DNA of 64,000 nucleotides. It comes from a virus. Location of the stretch: IMG/VR virus record IMGVR_UViG_3300032315_000601, positions 1 through 64,000 of that record. One strand, 5' to 3'. Made by a program: the position numbers and the translations under genes. The notes below the pieces were generated by a model that worked only from the letters and a program-made list of their open reading frames with translations, did not search any database and was not told where the DNA came from. Of the stretch, positions 48,601 to 55,512 are shown piece by piece (positions within the stretch are counted from its first letter, which is position 1; the number at the start of each line of letters is the position of its first letter).

Positions 48601-51502
48601 GAGTCGGTGCAGCCACTCCTTCCTGTAGATCTTGGTTGGCTTGGTCCATGACTTCGCGGACAAACCGCTTTAGAGATTTGCGTCCATTCCAACCTTTACC
48701 CCTCATGTCTGTTTCGATCTCTTCAAAGCTACGGCGAATTGTCCGAACGCCAGAATCACGTGCCTCCTGAACGAGGTTTTGACGATACTCTGCCAGAGTG
48801 CCCGGAACGATACCTTCAACCCGTTCTGGAGGTGTAATAGTCACGGCGGGACGTTCTCCTTCGGGAGCGGGGGCTAGAGGCAGACCACCTTCGATTGGAG
48901 TTGGGGGAATAGGTGCCACCGGGGCCGTAGGTGTAGGGACTGCGGGAGTAATAGCAACCTGCGGACGTTCGCCAGCGGGAGCCGGGGTCAGTGGGAGTGC
49001 GGCGGTACGTTCTTCTAAAGGTTGCAATTCGGGAACCTGCGCACGGGCGGTGTTCCACGCATCCTGCAAATAATCTTTTAGCTCATTCCACAATTCGGGA
49101 AAGTCTCTACGCATACGTGCAGACCAATCGGTAAAGCGAATAACACCTTCTTTGGCGTAGCTGACAGCCAGTTCGACCGCAGCCAAAGCCAAGTCCGGGT
49201 CGGCCCCCATAGAAGCTTGTCCTAGCTTGGGTCGTATACGTTCAAAAATCTTGCTACGATTCTCTTGCTCGGCACGGATAAGTTCCCTACGGGCTAACGC
49301 ACGTTGAAAAGCGGGGTCTTCGGTAGCTGCAGGAGCGGGAGCAGCAGCGGGAGTTGGAGCAGAAACAGGTTGGCCTGCAACAACGGGAGTAGGGACAGCG
49401 GCGGCAGGTGCGGGAGTGGCAGCTTCGGCAGCACGGAACAGTGGTAGCCCTGCAGCAGGTGAATAGGGAGTTAGCGTCTCGCCACGCGCCTGTTTCTCTC
49501 GGAGAAATAGTGGGAGAGTTTGACCCCCCATTTTATCAAATCCATTTTCACGGAGCCACCCTATGACGTTTTCTTTGTCTGGAACTTGAGCCAGACTAGT
49601 CGTTCCTTGCGGCACTACTCCGCTGTCTGCCAAGAGCTTCAAAACCCCAGCGGCAGAAGGTTGACGCATTTTAATTTCAACAAAGTTCCTAAACGGGTCT
49701 CCCGGTATGTTACGTTCCGTGTCTTTTTTCTGTAGCTCAAAAGTACTCTCGCGTTGCTGTTCGATCTCTTCCGGAGTAATTGTCGTTGCTGGCGGTGTAA
49801 CAGCGGCAAGTCCGGGAACTTCCCGTTCTTCTGCAGGAGCAAAGGATACGCCACCAGCGGGAGCAGGAGCGGCGGCGGGTATAATCCCTCGGGTTTCTAG
49901 ACGCTCGGCGTAAGCTACAGCTTCGTCAAGAGTAGCTGGTGCTGATGCTACAGCAACAGCGGCGGGAGTAGGAGTTACAGCCGCAGGGGCGGCAGGCTGT
50001 TCTCTCCGTCTAACAAATTCATTACGAGCATTCTGTAAAGCAGCTTGTGCGATAGGTACGGACGCCTTCGGGTCCACCCCCCTATCTGCGAAAAACTTGA
50101 GTATTGCCGGATCAGTAGTTTGTAATTGGGCCAAAGCTTGGCTCAATTTAGAACCCTCGGCCAACAACTGTTCGTCGGTAAGTTTTGCTAGTTCTTCATT
50201 CTGATACTGTTTTGGAATAACAACGTCCGGAGTAGCGACTGGAAGTTGCTCACCTTGCAGCGTCAATTCCCGGAGCCTTTGAGCCTCTGAATCATCTTTC
50301 AAGGAACCCACGGTTGCGTCTCTCAAAGCTTGAGCGGTCAGGGGTGCATTATTTTCCTGCAAAGTTTGTTCAGTTTTAAGAGTCTCAGAAACTTTCTTAT
50401 CTCGGGCCGCTTTAGCCTCGGCTTTTTCCGCATTGAATCCAGAGGAAATCCGTCCCGTAGCAATTTCCACAGCACCCGGACCAACTTCACCGATAACCTC
50501 GGCAAACACAGATTTAGGTTCGATGGGTTCTCCAGCAACCAAAGATCCTGCAACTTCTCCCAGACCGCCTGCCCCGGCTTGGATACCAAGTTCTGTGGCG
50601 GCGAGCCTTGTGGGGGTTTTAGTTAGGGCTTGGACTGCGCCACTTTCAGCTACGCCGCGAGCAACAGAACCTGCAGGAGCTTTTGTAGCAGCTTTGACAA
50701 TCGAGCTAACCCTGCCGCCAATACCTGCCGAAACAGCATCGAATGCGGCAATAGGTATACCTCTTTTCAAACCCTTTTCTCGCGCTGCATTAACCAATTC
50801 TTCATTAGAGAAAAATTCAATGATGCTGTCGGGATTGGTCATGTCCATCCCGGCTTCTTGGAGTTCCTGTAAAATCTTACCACCGTATTCGGTAGCCAAA
50901 GATCCGGCAAAAGTACCTGTTACTTGACCCGCCAAGAAACCGACAGGTGCGCCAACAACAGTCGGTGCGCCGATCGCAGCACCAGCCAACCCGGTAGTAA
51001 GACCTGCAGCAAGCGCAGGGACGCTGCCAGCCAAACCCTCGGCTACAATGTTTGTGGTGACCTCAACAGGATTTACTGCAAATGCTTTTAACGCATCCAA
51101 TCCTTGGGCGTCTAAGTAGTCGCGATAACCCGGAGCAAGGCTACGCGCTTGCTTGTCGTATTCAATCTTTGAAATCTCAGTAGCTTCTTCGGGCGACACT
51201 CCGCCGACAGCCTTTAAAGCTTGTTGCGAAGAATCCCAAGCATTGGCTGCGGCATTGGCGATGCCTTGAAGTGTGCCAACCTGTGTCGAAATTTGGGACT
51301 CGTATTCCTGTGTCTTGGAATCCAAGAACAATGCGTATTTTTCTTGCGCAGTAGGTGAGCGGAACATCCCGCTAGGGATTCCGTAGTTCTCTAAATCAGT
51401 GGACCAATTTTTTAAAGTCTGAAGCTTAAGCTCCGGAGTTAAAGCCTTAAACTTTTCGTCCTGCTCTATTTCCGGCCAAGCTGGAGGTCTTGCGAGAGCC
51501 AT
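42602..51502 (-). CDS. Giant virion-associated protein (2,966 aa)
   Basis: 2,966 residues, 8.9 kb. The first 400 residues include several Gly/Ala-rich hydrophobic stretches. About 500-900 are Ala/Pro-rich linkers between helical blocks. Residues 1698-1702 are HEYYH in a zincin-like context (RALTLHEYYHLGLLRK). The last 600 residues (from about 2370) have the tryptophan- and Gly-rich membrane-type features of large polyvalent protein domains. Such proteins are packed inside podovirus heads and injected with DNA, forming a conduit and sometimes carrying protease activity. Overlaps nothing; its start follows the upstream stop by one base. Confidence 0.8.
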   Translation of the reverse strand: MALARPPAWPEIEQDEKFKALTPELKLQTLKNWSTDLENYGIPSGMFRSPTAQEKYALFLDSKTQEYESQISTQVGTLQGIANAAANAWDSSQQALKAVGGVSPEEATEISKIEYDKQARSLAPGYRDYLDAQGLDALKAFAVNPVEVTTNIVAEGLAGSVPALAAGLTTGLAGAAIGAPTVVGAPVGFLAGQVTGTFAGSLATEYGGKILQELQEAGMDMTNPDSIIEFFSNEELVNAAREKGLKRGIPIAAFDAVSAGIGGRVSSIVKAATKAPAGSVARGVAESGAVQALTKTPTRLAATELGIQAGAGGLGEVAGSLVAGEPIEPKSVFAEVIGEVGPGAVEIATGRISSGFNAEKAEAKAARDKKVSETLKTEQTLQENNAPLTAQALRDATVGSLKDDSEAQRLRELTLQGEQLPVATPDVVIPKQYQNEELAKLTDEQLLAEGSKLSQALAQLQTTDPAILKFFADRGVDPKASVPIAQAALQNARNEFVRRREQPAAPAAVTPTPAAVAVASAPATLDEAVAYAERLETRGIIPAAAPAPAGGVSFAPAEEREVPGLAAVTPPATTITPEEIEQQRESTFELQKKDTERNIPGDPFRNFVEIKMRQPSAAGVLKLLADSGVVPQGTTSLAQVPDKENVIGWLRENGFDKMGGQTLPLFLREKQARGETLTPYSPAAGLPLFRAAEAATPAPAAAVPTPVVAGQPVSAPTPAAAPAPAATEDPAFQRALARRELIRAEQENRSKIFERIRPKLGQASMGADPDLALAAVELAVSYAKEGVIRFTDWSARMRRDFPELWNELKDYLQDAWNTARAQVPELQPLEERTAALPLTPAPAGERPQVAITPAVPTPTAPVAPIPPTPIEGGLPLAPAPEGERPAVTITPPERVEGIVPGTLAEYRQNLVQEARDSGVRTIRRSFEEIETDMRGKGWNGRKSLKRFVREVMDQANQDLQEGVAAPTQVIPNSKEEVAIYAETRKNQAVPTMPTIINKLAKATGRVLRGLKEARTKIRPDKETQGYISNLRSIQKNAETQLATDLGITNPETIRFTADLDDRLRIPNRVSTTIVGPGTLTGADVTNLTVVTPDQNATQDEVEQTLMDNRTKVRAFVASLPNGSYEIQDADGNVAGTLTIARPEAVQQTPAQKQAAKDLPKLRGLLQQKSDLMGQIRTLQTRINRGDAGQPLPVGDFRKGLEEQLGLLNEKSDKLEIRIGKFLDTTRQQIMKFADTATAADPNPELLAVPPSTEGSLSDFATFTEVDGSEGLLFDAVEYLSGNLDISLDDTFVNDSEVTARQLDQGRTLTVPTEFRERVAPGITFDPETGVVTSAVSAINGGTRVSAAGQLQAAANEAKTIMDTDFSPVPEERVNISDVIAGVNRNPETGAVTSTEKPMTPEQIALVENADGLLATYTANSNVDEDRATQIARIIYARAIRKGISTTPRRAFSQAIRKLLERQQYRPQMLSTDVAVQGTENVFLGDRLSVAGMLEEFEGARPVDEGYAEEPSPGKVVESKDALDTDELIYRQTTLRHARLIAADPEINNGSSSFLKEHAREMLTLRRRLAKDKKLLGFTQDEIANFTMRVLMDLDKNPMSARGTMNNRGFYSADPDSVEPSDVSATNEERGRALRIIREVVGKFYPGIREVVVTDGKGRMHVDPALSRSLFANPERVAEVIRGMDDTEAAGFVRALTLHEYYHLGLLRKVGVEGLQEIGDNMTDVQLDEAADIYFSRAVFANEADQQAAYDRFKADRVSAAIEFITMLAERMKNGQSVQEMPELAGMSQNVLKRILSAIKAIWRRLGTHVRVYRNPGLQEKLNNLFDGVRELDELAYGESVYPERNPEFREAPAEYAEQVGRIFESYKADTRKSYEVRLPGNPKTGTTAENPGAAVRQVVARFIREKGSVVINGRQITDIGVANSEIAKQGSPIKFAKLTVPKAEQTLAKATAKPDANGQIVQGDFGFYSYSPDTRIREGLLGQEKGGFWENLKSMFTGRYSETRSKVGGFGSSGKFAPDQRDIRIRQASKINAAVAKAEFLVSKYKKVLKKVYKKEAIPIELINTALGSTENKYTDDQYRQIQAAVDEDARAALVRQFMEQNLIQSKAKILDAQNQLPKELSSVLVEMRENLIDLSDKLVAGGYLSGKMQMVVEANKEVYLHRSYQIFDNPEWKALMEKPEPGSEQERILNAADRLFRSKAQADIARDLRNEAAKSGVQMSVTRSLELAARYKDDIAIKAHNMLIDYLSVADDRENNFLLTGRLPGQRKLDIIKVRGQIPKEVRELWGEIQDNETNFVKSVAKISAFMATTDTARELLDLGIKQNYIWKKGLSKEPSPPAGFRPIYPPGTVGEYNPLKDAFAPQEVREAFRSLKDVDTMQGWAKWFSGLTVWSMASKTVGNFPQGYVRNFLSNPLLLVNGGFIEGMDLLNPMQMLRNGKLAFRTALANTGLSFDEAIQAKRNEYISEGVIGDNVESGLFREMIETSMGQPGIPSLWQETKGKKNLKQQARMATGTAKRFFEKMADIYQGIDDFWKVFAYEQEKKFQKRTHPDWDEAKIRRESAGRVRNKLPTYSLSPEVTKTIRRVPFIAPFITWTSEIIRTGANTFAIAAEDIRVGRETNNKEMINNGMRSLKGALFSAALIPTAVATTKAIFGYDEEDDEAIRQFVPDFEKNDQLLYIGEREDGKASYINLSYLDPQNMRAETAIAFYRAIRGEEGVGEAFLNAATQMLQPLLSEQLFAGAVMDLARNRTTLGGQIWNEQDSPTNITIAKLSHLAKALSPGVITGVGTRVYRAATGQVTRQGRSYDLSNELAGAGFGQRVAEIDAQTMLGNKVRGFLSGRSEATQLLTQILNSRGTIDIGDIPDAYRRANEAYVRLYEDMKKSYESALRLGVSRQQAIRIISGAGKQTGLSDKDTAAIVTGRFPQLRLSKPTLDVTLTATPDRAENLARRKAYLEAVKSYDTQN

Positions 51503-51503
51503 C

Positions 51504-52817
51504 TTATTTTTTAGGAAGTTCTGTATCTATCTCTGCAATCCTTGCCTGAACACGTTTTACAATGTCTGAATCAGGGGCTAGCCCCCTCTTAAGTTTTTGT
51601 CCTTTTTCATTATCGTAAATACTTTTAAGAAGACGAGATCTTTCTTCACGAAGGTTCCCTAGGTTTAAACGCCGTTTCGCCGCTTCGATTCTTTGGGCTT
51701 GTGCGGCACGTTTTTGTTCGAGTTGTGGTGCTATGCTAGCACGGGCTGCGGCTTGTACCCCTTGCTCGGCAGCCTGCATAGCTTCTTCTTCCAAAGTTAG
51801 GGGTTTAGGTGTTTCGGGAACCACGGGAGCGGGGGCGGGAGCAGCGGCAGGGGTGGTGGCTGCTGTCGAAGGCTCGGGAGCAGCGGTAGTCGTTGGCGGG
51901 GTTGCCGCACCGCCCCCTCCTCCTCCGATAGACGCATCCAAGTCGCTGGTATCTTCTCCTCCTTCTTGCGGTACACCCCCTAAGATTTGGGAAAGAAGAT
52001 TCGTTGCGCTGGACTGTAGATTTTTCAATTCCAGTCTTTCCAAGTTAGTAAGTGAGCCCTCAAGTTCTCTACGCTCTAACCTTTCAATAGCGGGTTGTAC
52101 GAATCTAAGATTTTCTTGCGCTTCTTTCCTTCTTTGTTGAGCCCCTGCTTCGGCAGCAATGCTTATTGTAGCTCCCGGCACGTCGACGCCACCTCCTGCG
52201 GTAACAGGTACCCCACCAAGAGAAGGCTCAGATGCAAACGCTTTCTTAACCCCTTCTCTCAAGGCGGCTTGGGCCAAAGCATTTGTACGAGCGGCTTGAA
52301 ATTCGGGTTCGGCTGCTACTGTTGCGGGGACAAAACTAAAAGCGGTGTCTACTTCGTAGGGCGAACTTGCGGCATCTGTACTCTGCCTAAACTTGTCTAG
52401 CATAATGGAGCGTGCTCTCACCCCTGTCTCTCCATCCCGGAGCCCGATAGCATTTGAACCGGAAACCAGTTGCCCCAAGGCTTTAAGATCAAGGTCAGGA
52501 TTGTTAAGACCTTCAGAAATTGCTGTTGCGCCACGTTTAATAGCTACGTCTTCCTGCAAAGCTGTGCGCTGTTTCACCAAATTAGACATCGTGGTGATCA
52601 TCTCTACTCCTGTTTTCATAGGAGCCAGTTGTGCAGTTAGTTCAGCTTGCACCTTGGATAGATTGGCCTCGGCCAATTCTCGAGTAGCTGCCGCCTCACG
52701 CGCCCCCGCCTCTGCTCCACGTATGTCCACTAAATCTGTAGGACGGTAACGTCGAACAATGGGGTCAGATCCAAACTGGTCGGAAAAGTCAAAAGTTGAG
52801 CGGGATTCTTCAGCCAT
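51504..52817 (-). CDS. Coiled-coil virion/internal protein
   Basis: 437 residues. Helical N-terminus (about 30-110), an Ala/Pro/Thr-rich low-complexity stretch (about 285-345), and a Lys/Arg-rich helical end. The next gene (giant protein) starts one base after its stop, and the order matches internal virion protein sets. No family was recognised. Confidence 0.7.
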   Translation of the reverse strand: MAEESRSTFDFSDQFGSDPIVRRYRPTDLVDIRGAEAGAREAAATRELAEANLSKVQAELTAQLAPMKTGVEMITTMSNLVKQRTALQEDVAIKRGATAISEGLNNPDLDLKALGQLVSGSNAIGLRDGETGVRARSIMLDKFRQSTDAASSPYEVDTAFSFVPATVAAEPEFQAARTNALAQAALREGVKKAFASEPSLGGVPVTAGGGVDVPGATISIAAEAGAQQRRKEAQENLRFVQPAIERLERRELEGSLTNLERLELKNLQSSATNLLSQILGGVPQEGGEDTSDLDASIGGGGGGAATPPTTTAAPEPSTAATTPAAAPAPAPVVPETPKPLTLEEEAMQAAEQGVQAAARASIAPQLEQKRAAQAQRIEAAKRRLNLGNLREERSRLLKSIYDNEKGQKLKRGLAPDSDIVKRVQARIAEIDTELPKK

Positions 52818-52821
52818 AATT

Positions 52822-53913
52822 TTATCTTAAAGCATTAATCGCCGCCATAAGCTGATCAATAGAGTAGGTAGCCGCAGTTTCTTTTGATTTTTCGACTCCA
52901 CCAGCTTCCGTGTCTGCAGCGAGAGCGCGCCTTAAAGCTGCTGCTCTGAGTTGCTCGCCCTCACCTTTCCTCCTACGACGATTGGTTTCAAGACCCCGAC
53001 CAAGAGCCGTAACTTCTTTAGAAAATCCTTGCTCCCTACGCCCAACAACACCTTGAAGCAAAGCTTCTTCGTCCATCAATTCATTAAACTGTTCTGCAGA
53101 CAAATCTTCCCCCTTACGCAAAGCGCGTCTGACTTGTGAGAGTCTACGGTTCGCATCTTTTTGGTAACGCTCCCCCTCGACTCGGGCTGCTTTATCTGCG
53201 TCCCAAGATGCAAATAGATCTTTTGCTCTCGCACCTTCGCGTTCTTCTCTTTCTTTGCTTGTTTTTTTTGCTGATTTACCTGCGAGTTCGTACCCCGCTA
53301 AACGTTTAAAAGCCGCATCTCCCTCTTCAGTTTTTTGCTGCGCAATTTGCTCACGGGTCGCCGCTAGCAGGGCTTGCTGCACAGGATCTTCATATAAAAG
53401 TCTGTCTGCCTCTGTTTGTGGTTGCAGGTTGTCTCCCGGTTGAAACCGTTCCGCCGCTTGTTCACGTTTAGTGGCAGAAGAAACCAAAGTTCCAGTATCT
53501 TCTCCGGGGAGTAAAGTGCGGGTCGGAACTCCAGCCATACGTTCGTACTCGGCCTGTTCTTTTTCACGTTCAACGAGCTTACGTCCCATGGCATCTTGAC
53601 GTTCGCGCAACCGACCTTGAACTTCGGTTGGCAGCCAATCAGGGATCTCGGCTTCGACGCCAGCGCGGACAGTCTCGCGGCGAGCACCGGGATCCATGCC
53701 AACAGACGAAAAACCGCCCGTAGCAAGTGCCGACGATGCATCAGAAAGAGTGTTCAGGAAGGGGTCGCGACCTTCGTTAAATCTGCTAATCCTAATTGAT
53801 TCCTCAACACTCTTTCGCGGGGCCTCCTCCAAACGCTTTGCGATAGCCTGCGCCTCAGGTGAACGCTGCTTACTCTTATAGTATCTTGCTCTGATTTCGG
53901 CGGGTGTAGCCAT
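52822..53913 (-). CDS. Coiled-coil virion/internal protein
   Basis: 363 residues, nearly all helical: Glu/Lys/Arg/Ala-rich repeats from about 80 to 340. Charged coiled-coil make-up and placement between the tail adaptor and the next coiled-coil gene suggest an internal or ejected protein. No family was recognised. Confidence 0.7.
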   Translation of the reverse strand: MATPAEIRARYYKSKQRSPEAQAIAKRLEEAPRKSVEESIRISRFNEGRDPFLNTLSDASSALATGGFSSVGMDPGARRETVRAGVEAEIPDWLPTEVQGRLRERQDAMGRKLVEREKEQAEYERMAGVPTRTLLPGEDTGTLVSSATKREQAAERFQPGDNLQPQTEADRLLYEDPVQQALLAATREQIAQQKTEEGDAAFKRLAGYELAGKSAKKTSKEREEREGARAKDLFASWDADKAARVEGERYQKDANRRLSQVRRALRKGEDLSAEQFNELMDEEALLQGVVGRREQGFSKEVTALGRGLETNRRRRKGEGEQLRAAALRRALAADTEAGGVEKSKETAATYSIDQLMAAINALR

Positions 53914-53915
53914 AT

Positions 53916-54875
53916 TTAGTAATGCTTAGCAACGCGACTTAGGCCAAACCCGTGTGGACTGAACCGCATAGTATTGATTTGACCGCCCCGCTGTTCACGC
54001 AACTCTGCGTTCAGCAGTGACAATGCCCTTGTAAAGTATTCCGTAGCTCTTTCCAAGTCATTTGTATCCTCGTACTTAAGAGAAATCAAGCCCAGTTTCA
54101 AGGCACCCATGTTTCCCGGAATCACGTCATCGTTCTCAGAAACCACGGGTACGTACCTGCGCTTACAAAGGGCGTTTACGGTTGGTACTTCTGAAGTGTC
54201 GTTCCTCGTGATTCGGTACCTACGGTAACTGATATTGGTCTCTCCCGGTTCGTACTGGCCAATTTGAGTCTCGGCGTTCGAAGCGTTTACGGCCCAAAGG
54301 GTTACGTAGCCCAAGGTAGGGGCTTTGGTAATACTGGTGATAGTAGAGAAGTACTGCGTAGTCGTGTTCTCTGAAGCGGTAAGATTGACCACCAAGCCCT
54401 CTTCGCCATCAGAGTTGTACACGGGTTTGCCGTCAGAGTCTGTACCCTTGATGATAAAGCTGTTTCCAGCGTTACGATCGGATGCATTAGGAACCTTAAG
54501 GCGAAGCCGGAAAGACTCGTAAGGAGAGTCTTTGTAGGTAACGAAACCGTCTCCCAAATCTACCACCACATCAGGGCCGCTGTAGGATTCCATGTCTACC
54601 TCGCCGGGGCCTCCGGGGGAGAAGCTGTACCACCTGCCGAAAGGGGTTTTTGGAGCCTTTTGTACCGTGATTCCAAGGACGGATTCGCACCTCCGGGGTA
54701 GGGTTACGTAGCCCTCGGTAGCGTCGAGGCTTACTTCGACCATCATCCCTTTCCACTTGCCGCTAACAAAAAAGCGTTCACACAACTCATTGATACGCGC
54801 TGGCACAAGCATACTGTTCGGCCCATCTGGGCTTACATGATGGTGTAGGAGTTGGCGAACTTGAGAGACAATCAT
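53916..54875 (-). CDS. Tail tube/adaptor-like protein
   Basis: 319 residues. The N-terminal MIVSQVRQLLHHHVSPDG and the C-terminal LGLISLKYEDTNDLERATEY with ALSLLNAELREQRGG follow the pattern of podovirus tail-tubular A-type or head-tail adaptor proteins, which join the portal to the tail. A promoter candidate lies 78 bp upstream. By-eye assignment. Confidence 0.65.
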   Translation of the reverse strand: MIVSQVRQLLHHHVSPDGPNSMLVPARINELCERFFVSGKWKGMMVEVSLDATEGYVTLPRRCESVLGITVQKAPKTPFGRWYSFSPGGPGEVDMESYSGPDVVVDLGDGFVTYKDSPYESFRLRLKVPNASDRNAGNSFIIKGTDSDGKPVYNSDGEEGLVVNLTASENTTTQYFSTITSITKAPTLGYVTLWAVNASNAETQIGQYEPGETNISYRRYRITRNDTSEVPTVNALCKRRYVPVVSENDDVIPGNMGALKLGLISLKYEDTNDLERATEYFTRALSLLNAELREQRGGQINTMRFSPHGFGLSRVAKHY

Positions 54876-54952
54876 TACGGTTAAAATTACGGTTTCTTTA
54901 GCGGGGAAATTACGTTATTTCTACCCGAGAATCAAGGTTAATTACCCACTGA

Positions 54953-54981
54953 TTTATCATAAAAAGACGGTTCGGTGTCAA
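54953..54981 (-). promoter_or_regulatory. Sigma70-like promoter, perfect -35
   Basis: On the minus strand: TTGACA (54981-54976), 17 nt, GATAAA (54958-54953). The -35 box is a perfect consensus and the -10 box matches 4 of 6. It sits right after the zinc-ribbon gene and would drive the adaptor, internal proteins and giant gene. Confidence 0.6.
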
Positions 54982-54984
54982 GAT

Positions 54985-55506
54985 TTACCACTTTCCTATG
55001 GGGCAGTGTTGGCTCCGCATGACGGTTTTTAGTTTCAAAAAGCAACCACACTTTTTGCACCTACCATTTGCAAACATTTCACAGCCAGAACAGATGTCCC
55101 TTCTTTTTTGTATTTCTTCGGAGTCTAGCTTGTCCTGAGTAAACAGGGCTGCGGCCTCTTCTCGCATTGCCTTGGTGAAAGAAGCGACCATTTTTAGGGT
55201 AGAGGGCGGGGTAACTTCACCCCCTGCCTCTCCTTCCTGTTGCTTTCTCAACGCCTCTTTAAAGAAATTAGCAATTCTTTGTTTGGGGACATCTACTCCG
55301 CGCTCTACCGCTTTTTCTTCTTCTGGTGTCAGTTTAAAAGCGCGTCCTACAATTTCTACAGCACTGACGGCGTTTTTATCGCAAAACACCGGACCCCAAT
55401 TCCCGTTAGGGCAAGATGCACAAGGGTTCTCGTAATCGTGATCTCCCTCACAGTCTATGCACTTAGACATGCGCGTTTCAACTAGCGGTGCGGGTAGCTT
55501 GTCCAT
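54985..55506 (-). CDS. Zinc-ribbon phage protein (paralogue of 42508 gene)
   Basis: 173 residues. N-terminal CIDCEGDHDYENPCASC, then a helical middle, then RRDICSGCEMFANGRCKKCG and CPIGKW at the end: three zinc knuckles. The last 45 residues share the 'R..IC..C.....C..CGC' pattern with the 41909-42508 protein. Probable structural or DNA-handling role; unknown. Confidence 0.7.
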   Translation of the reverse strand: MDKLPAPLVETRMSKCIDCEGDHDYENPCASCPNGNWGPVFCDKNAVSAVEIVGRAFKLTPEEEKAVERGVDVPKQRIANFFKEALRKQQEGEAGGEVTPPSTLKMVASFTKAMREEAAALFTQDKLDSEEIQKRRDICSGCEMFANGRCKKCGCFLKLKTVMRSQHCPIGKW

Positions 55507-55512
55507 AGTTAT

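Noticed and set aside
47000-51500. Plus-strand open frames inside the giant gene
   Set aside because: Shadows of the Ala/Pro-rich minus-strand coding sequence; no starts with ribosome sites, no family patterns.
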